A DNA stretch of 64,000 nt, taken from Areca catechu. Taxonomy: Eukaryota; Streptophyta; Magnoliopsida; Arecales; Arecaceae. Made by a program: the position numbers and the translations under genes. The notes under the pieces are model-generated. The model ran no database searches. It had not been told where the DNA came from and saw nothing but the letters and a program-made list of their open reading frames with translations. Position 1 is the stretch's first letter, and every line of letters begins with the position of its first letter. Location: positions 122,556,496 to 122,620,495 of the forward strand of contig CM038045.1 of assembly GCA_021397845.1 (NCBI GenBank). Direction: 5' to 3'. This document shows positions 58,017-64,000 of the stretch, in pieces.

Positions 58017-60752
58017 ACATCTCCGAAAAGCAAGAGTTATCTTTAAATTTAATTTAACATGAAAGCATAAAAGAAGACAAATAAAGAGTAACAAGAGAAG
58101 GTGAAAGAAAACATACTCTTCATTGCTTATAACAATAAAAGAAATATATAATAAGTAAGAATCCAAGCACCACTCCGCATTGTACAAGATCTTCTCTTCC
58201 CTCATGAGATTATAAAGCTCTAGCCACTCATGGTATCTTCATGCATCATTAGCATCGAAAGAATATAGGGAAGAAGACCCGTGGCTGCTATCACCCTTTT
58301 TCTCCCCCAAAAACCCCTTACAGAATTAAAAAATATTGGACTCTATTATGCTGCTTGCTTGCTTCCATAGCTCCCCATGGCTGCCCTTTAAATAGGATCC
58401 AAACAATCCTTGTATAAGTTAAAGTAGAGCTCCCTATGAATTTAATCTCCAAATTCTCTTAGAATAGTCCTTAAATGCCTTGAAGCCCTCTATGACCTCC
58501 ACTGACCTTTGGATTTTGCTACACTCCATTATGTCATTGCATCCCAAATCCAATTGGAGTCGATGCTCTCCTCTTGTAGTGGTTCTCACTGAATGGATGC
58601 GTATCTTGATCATTTTCTCTCTCAAGAGTTCTTCTCTGAAGCAGATTGGGATGATAGCTTACAAGACTACTGTTACAACCCAAAGCCTCATCGAAATCCC
58701 TCTCATGTACTACCACCGCTGCTATATCTAGCTCGATAGAAGACCTTTTGTATGCCCATCCAGTGGCATTGCCAAAAGACCCTGCCTAGTTCCCCTATAA
58801 ATCGAGTAGCATTGTGCATAGTAGCAGTGACTGATAATGATGGTGACTTGGGATGAGAAGGTAGTAGCATGGGAGATAGTGGCACAGAGAGAAGGAAACT
58901 GGTGATGGTGACTTGAGAAGTAGCCATGGCAGCTGGAGGCAGCGATAGTGAACTAATTCTTCCCATTCATGGCTATTGGTGACACGGGGAGCAGTGATGG
59001 CGAATTGAGGGGGCGGCACTGGGCAGACTGGTGGTAGGGAAGATGAGGAGGAGGAAGATGGCCAGTGATTTCACTCATTCTTCGGTTGATGGCGAAGTTG
59101 ATTGGTAGCAATGATGAGTAGAAGATGGCCGATGGCTTGGGGAAGAAGGAGATGGGGATGGCCTGGTGGTTTCACCCCATTTGTGCTCTTCACTGGCTAT
59201 CAGCAACACAGGAAGCGGGACGGTGACTTGGGAGGGCAGTGTCTCAGGCTAGATGGGCATGCAAGCATCTCGGGATGGTGACAGGTGATGAGGTGGTGGC
59301 ATCGACAGCATGGAGGAGGAAGAAGATGGGCTTAGGGAAGAAGATGGTCCATAGAAGAGGACCTATAGGGTAGACCAATTGCTTTAATATTTGTGCTTTG
59401 TTTTTTGCTTGATTTTGGGTTCATTTTGATTATATTTGGGTCCCGTTTGTATTTTTTGAATCCGTAGCTCGAGGTCTTTATGATGGTGAAAATATTTTTT
59501 GCAAAAGATAGATAAAATCATCAATTTCTAGTAAATAAAGATAAATTAATTTATAGATTAATATTTTCATATATATATTGTAATTATCACATCCTCCAAC
59601 TTAAACTTTGCTCATTCTTGTGTAAAGCAGATAAATCAGCCATATATACTAACTCATCCTTGAATTGAAAATAGACGTTCCTAAAGAGGTATTTCATTGG
59701 TAGTTGATACCTATTAGGTAGCAATATAGATGTTCCTAAAGGTAGTTGATACCTGGCCAAACTATTAAAGAGGTATTTCATTGGATTATTAATTCAATCC
59801 ATGTAGTGGTCAAGTAAAGCCTATAAAAATTTTTAGAGTTCTTCTTTTGCCAACTTTCCACTTTACTCTTTGAATCCTTTAACTTATTGGGGGTTTGGTG
59901 TAGTGCCTTCTTGAAATTTAGTGCCCTTATTTTTTAATTTTTTAATTTTTTAAAAAATTTAGTGCAATATCTTTGCCTCTAAAGTACTAGCATCCCCATC
60001 TTTTGATCTGAATCACAAGCTTACTTAGGCAAAGGGATTCGGTTACTCAATGAGGTATCATTGCTTAACAGATCTCTTGGCCTTCTCAACTTTTGAGTGA
60101 ACCACAATGCTTACTTAGATGAAGAGGCCCGGTTACTTTATAAGAGTTCAAGAAAAGTTGCGAGGTGAGATTAACTCTCTAATAGGTCTTTTAGCATCCT
60201 TACATTTAGATGCGAACAACAACTCTTACATAGGTAAAGGGGCCTAGTTACTCGGTAAGAATCCAAAACCCTCTTTTTCTTTTTCTTTTTTTTTAAAGAA
60301 GACTTTTGCATACCTTGAACTTTTCATTCATACCCCCATAAAGTAGATTCTTCATTGAGATCAATGGTCAAAAGGTTCTGGAATTGCTCCAAGAAATTGT
60401 TTCTGGTCTAAACCTTACCATTTATTAAGTTTTCTTAATATTTATCCCTTAATATCTCTAGAATTATCTAGACCATTAATCAATCATTGAGTAGGATGCC
60501 TATGTAACTCCAAATCAAGATAATAGGTACACAAAACCAATTATTTCTAGCCATACTCGAGGACTTAAATTATTCCGACCCAATTTAATCGATATTATCC
60601 TCAGTAGAGTAGGGAATTAAAATAGGCAAATAAAAGAAAAGAAGAGAGTGCACCTAGGATAAGTGGGCTTTGGGAGTCGAAGAGAGCTTTATAGATTAAT
60701 GAACTCTTGTTCCTTCTTTCTAGTTTCCTATAACTACACTTAAAAAGCAAAA
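58017..60752 (-). other. Element H: non-coding 3' region of a degraded gypsy element
   Basis: No convincing coding sequence. Since integrase reads leftwards and ends at about 60753, this should be the region between pol and the 3' LTR, possibly with LTR sequence. Visible structure: a GC-richer purine-rich stretch (58740-59345) with repeated GATGGTGACTTGGGA words; CCTCCAACTTAAACTTTGCTC at 59590, common in Tat/Athila-type elements as I recall; and three diverged repeats containing GCTTACTTAGG / CGGTTACTC words at 60001, 60091 and 60203. LTR limits could not be fixed. Confidence 0.45.
59999..60270. repeat. Three diverged tandem repeats in H
   Basis: Each copy reads TTTTGA-like, GAANCACAA, GCTTACTTAGG, AAAGGG, CGGTTACTC, AATGAG/GTAAG. 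Copies start near 60001, 60091 and 60203. Confidence 0.55.
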
Positions 60753-61306
60753 ATGAGATTGTTGGGTTGCATCCCAACCAGCGCTAAGTTTAACATTTTT
60801 AGCTGGACATCAAGCTCATTATTCATTGTGAACTGGATCCACCAGATAGATGGTGTTGATTCATTCTTTGTGTGCAATTTCATCTACATATGGCTTCAAG
60901 CATTGGCCATTCACCTTAAATATGTTGCCATTTTGAGGATCCTTTATTTTAATTGCTCCATGTTAAAATACTTGTGTGATAATGAATGGTCCATCCCATC
61001 AAGAGCATAGTTTATCGAGGAAGAGATTTAATCTATAATTAAAGAGCCATATTTTTTGGTTTGACTTGAATGATTTCCTAGAGATATATTTGCCATGAAA
61101 TGCTTTAGTTCAAGCTTTATAGATTCATGAACTCTTATATGCATCATTGCATAGGTCTTTGAGTTTAGTAAGTTGCAATCTCTAGTTAGAACCTGTATTC
61201 TGCATGTCAAAATTAAATGTTCGAATGACCTAGAATGCACGATATTCTAACTCAACTAGTAGATGATATGTTTTACCACAAACTGATTAGTAGGGTGACA
61301 TGCTGA
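60753..61306 (-). pseudogene. Element H: Ty3/gypsy (Tat/Athila-like) integrase C-terminus
   Basis: Minus strand. At 61300-61240 the words GKTYHLLVELEYR read in the place of the integrase stretch GKACHLPVELEHRA known from these gypsy lineages. Then HSRSFEHLIL and NLLNSKTYAMMHIRVHESIKLELKHFMANISL in 61240-61028, against the family pattern of a Leu/Glu-rich helix followed by YKxRTKxFHDK. The end of the domain, in reverse reading of 61010-60760, corresponds to the RWDGPF and NGHRLKPY part in broken frames. It stops near 60753, beside TTGGGATGCAACCCAACA. Element F's LTR starts at 61307 and cuts the gene. Confidence 0.7.
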
Positions 61307-63502
61307 TGTTAAGAAATGTATTCTATAGCCAATTGTCAGGGCTATAGATGGTTAAGCTCTTTATAATTTATATATGAATCATTAATGAAATAAAATTTAT
61401 TTTGGCAGTTCATCTCTTTTTGCATCTTCTTTTACACTCTTTTAAGATGAAATCCTTAGAACTATTTCAATTCGATAAAGAAAGATTTATAGAGTAGTTC
61501 TTAAATATATTCATGATCAAATGATATGTTGTTACTTAGGACGACAATGTTTATCGAGCATAGGTCAATGCATGCATATGGATTGGTTGTCTTCGTAACC
61601 AATGAGTATAGAGACACTAGTATGGCATGCAGGTGAGTGTAGGTATACATTGCACCGAACATGACCAACTCTGTTGAGTACTCTGCTATCCAAAGTAACT
61701 CATAGAAGGATATGGATATAAGTATCCTTCCAACCTAAGATCACCAGGGTGACTTGCAAACAACTCATTGTACTTAGGTGCTGGATTACCTAGATTTCTT
61801 ATCTAGTGATGGAAGGTTACTAGATGTAGTTAAGTGCTTGTTAAGTAAGTGATGAGTTAAGATTGGATTGACCACTCTAAGGTATTGGAGAAAATGCTCT
61901 AGTATGTTTTGATTTAGCAAGACCTTGGCCAGGGCAATCCTTGTGAGGAGTCATATTATTTGTTAGGTTGAGACATATCTTGATGCATTATTCAAAAGCT
62001 GGTAGTTGACTCTGAAATCATCTTAAGCATTAGGTCAAAGGAATGAATGGAAACCATATGCCTAGGTTCTTTAATGTTGCTTTGCAAACATTCGACCTAT
62101 CTAGATGTCAGGTACCTTTGCTATATGATCATGTCAATTAGTTCAAGAATTGGTTCCTAGGCTACTAGCTTAGTGTTCGAACCTATGGGACCACACACAT
62201 AAAAAGTTTCTAACCAATCATGATGGCTGATTAATGATTAAGAATTATTCAATGAAAAAATTATAAATATGATGAACAATTACCCTACACAAATATGATA
62301 AATTAATAATTAATTATTAATTAATAATTATAAGAAGATTTATTAGCAATTGGAATGCTAATTAGATCAATTTGATTAAGTAAAGAGATTTAAATCAAGT
62401 CTAATTGAATCTAGTTCATTTGGATTTCACCTAATTAGGTTATTCGTAACCTAATCACTAAGGGTTTCTAATTATGATTTGATTTAAACTTAGACCTAGT
62501 CAATTCCAGATTTATTTGAGGTTTAATTAAACCTAATTGGTATCTATTTGGATTGGGTTCAAGTTAGTTAAATTAGTTATAATCAAATTAGTTTTGGTTT
62601 CTAACTAATTTTAGTCAAAATTTGTCAAATCCTAACCTACTCCAACTTATTTTCTTTCATAAAAATTATCCATGCCATAGTAGAATTTTTTCATGAATTC
62701 TCCATGAAAAAAATAATTTTTTAATCTTTCCTCATTCTCATTTAGATTAGGATTGGTTTGAATTAAATTTAGATTTATTTAAACTTAATTAGAAGAGTTC
62801 TATTGGGAATAGAACATCCAGTCCTATTTAAATAGCATCACCGCATCCAAATCAATCACTCCTCTAATCAATGAAATTTTATTTTAGTTTTTCATCATAT
62901 ATGCAACATTAAGAGATGAAATACCATGTATAATCTAAATTGAAATGAGTAAGAAAATAAGAAGAAAAGGGGTGTGAATTATGAATGGGTGAGAGAGGTT
63001 CTTTTGGGAGAGAAAATATAAGAGAAAAATAGTAAAAAAGGATTTCTTAATTTTTGTTTTCTTCTTGGATTACTTGTAATGCTAAAAAAAATCTAAGAAA
63101 TAAATTATTTTTAGCCATCCAATAGTATTCATGCAGATCTAGTAATATGAAAGGTTGATTGTGTCGGGACTTGGTGTGGACAATTCGTAGAAGTGGACAC
63201 CCTATGTGGCTATGAAATTACCTGGAGAACCCTTACCAAATGTCATCAACAGTGAAGATCATCAACCCATGATCAGGTCTGAAATTCGATTTCATATTAT
63301 TTGTAGATTAGATCTAAGCATGCATTAGGAAGATCGATGCATGCTAATTTTGTTTTCTATATTGCATATCACGTTACGATCTTGATTAGAATTTATTATA
63401 ATTATTCTAAATATATGATTTTTATTTAAAATAATTTTAAAATAGATATACCTTTACTATAAAATATAAAAAATATGCATGAAATTCTAAGTATTTTTAA
63501 TA
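61307..63502 (+). repeat. Element F 5' LTR (about 2196 bp)
   Basis: Starts TGTTAAGAAATG and ends near TATTTTTAATA, just before the primer site. Alignable in reverse complement to 1-1935. It contains very AT-rich runs (62270-62340) and no gene. Confidence 0.8.
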
Positions 63503-63517
63503 GTGGTATTAGAGCGA
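63503..63517 (+). other. Element F primer binding site
   Basis: GTGGTATTAGAGCGATC; one C-to-T change from the intact GTGGTATCAGAGC. Confidence 0.75.
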
Positions 63518-63708
63518 TCTATTCTTTTAATATGATATGTAGATGTAGAACCTTACATGTTAGATGTAATCTTCATCAAAGTAACTACTTTGAATTAGGT
63601 TGATCACCATGGCTGTCTGGTCATAGAAGAAAAATAAGATTTAAAGGCCCTCTCTTTCCATTCCATGGGGTCTCCTATGGCGTGTCAGGGTGTCGCTTGT
63701 GGTTATAC
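63518..63708 (+). other. Element F leader start
   Basis: Has the blocks ATCACCATGGCTGTCTGGTCATAG and, at 63669, TCTCCTATGGCGTGTCAGGG, followed by TGTCGCTTGTGGTTATA. This matches the leaders of B (8750-8860) and, reversed, E (54875-54906). Confidence 0.7.
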
Positions 63709-63838
63709 TGATATGGGATAACCCTGATCAAAATTATTTTAGGGAGGGTGGATCGTTGGTCATTAAGAAACGACCCCTAGGCTAGGTTAGTTTAACCCAA
63801 AAAAATCCAAGTAGGCTGACACAAAAAAAAGGGCTCTA

Positions 63839-63906
63839 CTCTGAGATCCATGCAGCTCTGAGATCCATGCAATTCTAAGATCCCTGCAGTTCTGAGATTC
63901 GTGTCA
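63839..63906. repeat. Four 17-bp tandem repeats
   Basis: Units at 63839, 63856, 63873 and 63890 with consensus CTCTGAGATCCATGCAG; the last two copies are diverged. They lie in sequence after 63709 that no longer matches the copia leader. Confidence 0.75.
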
Positions 63907-64000
63907 GTCTCCTCTTGCTTTCATGTTTGTGCGAAGTCCCTTCTCCACGGATAGAAACCAAGGAACAAGGGAAGACCGGTGGACTTCATCAATGATTTTG

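Larger units (their letters stand above)
61307..64000 (+). mobile_element. Element F: Ty1/copia, 5' LTR and start of leader
   Basis: Plus-strand copia element whose LTR begins TGTTAAGAAATG at 61307 within H's integrase. The five bases before it are GCTGA; the other end lies outside, so the duplication cannot be tested. LTR, primer site and about 200 bp of leader are present. The family is that of element E in opposite orientation. Confidence 0.78.

Noticed and set aside
58703..58966. 87-aa minus-strand frame and its neighbours in the GC-richer block of H
   Set aside because: Composition comes from the repeats; no start context, no domain, overlapping frames equally long on both strands.
60753..61010. 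85-aa plus-strand frame as a small gene
   Set aside because: Antisense of the decayed integrase C-terminus of H.

Overview
The window is a stack of nested LTR retrotransposons from a plant nuclear genome. I see no host protein gene, rRNA or tRNA gene. Evidence for a plant: Ty1/copia elements with initiator-Met-tRNA type primer sites, Ty3/gypsy elements with chromodomains, a SIRE-like solo LTR, AT-rich sequence and layered insertion with 5-bp target-site duplications (TSDs). The copia Gag/RT wording reminds me of palm-type monocots, but that is an impression, not a proof. Almost every coding region carries stops and frameshifts.

Layout, oldest to youngest. Element E (copia, minus strand) holds the 3' LTR (1-1935) and RT/RNase H (1949-4108) on the left, and integrase, gag and leader (51639-54906) on the right. 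Element A (copia, plus, 4109-51633, TSD ATTAT) split E. A's 5' LTR was then hit twice: by element B (copia, plus, 4699-24887, TSD GCTAT) and by element C (copia, minus, 25589-43224, TSD AAGCC/GAACC). B's LTRs took three more hits: a SIRE-like solo LTR S1 (5836-7328, TSD ATTAT), a copia solo LTR S2 (14463-17015, TSD TGCCC/TGTCC) and a non-autonomous gypsy Gy1 (17169-23447, TSD TTTTA). C was hit by a complete-length gypsy chromovirus Gy2 (29540-38039, TSD GCCAT). The reading is self-consistent: the three pieces of A's 5' LTR add up to 2349 bp against 2351 bp for its 3' LTR, and B's LTRs reduce to 2413 and 2372 bp.

To the right of E lie a truncated copia fragment G (about 54907-58016), a degraded minus-strand gypsy H with only the integrase C-terminus recognisable (60753-61306), and element F (copia, plus), whose 5' LTR (61307-63502) sits inside H's integrase and whose body leaves the window. 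E and F belong to related families in opposite orientation.

The most interesting signal is not protein coding. Four copia elements (A, B, C, E) and the gypsy element Gy2 share a roughly 75-95 base module in the untranslated leader before gag. It is a hairpin of about 37-39 nt with covarying stem pairs, followed by a box ACTTACCTGGCCA. Elements A and B also carry four regularly spaced copies of a short inverted-repeat motif in the same leader. These are candidates for conserved retrotransposon RNA elements (packaging, dimerisation, translation or splicing control); their function is unknown to me.
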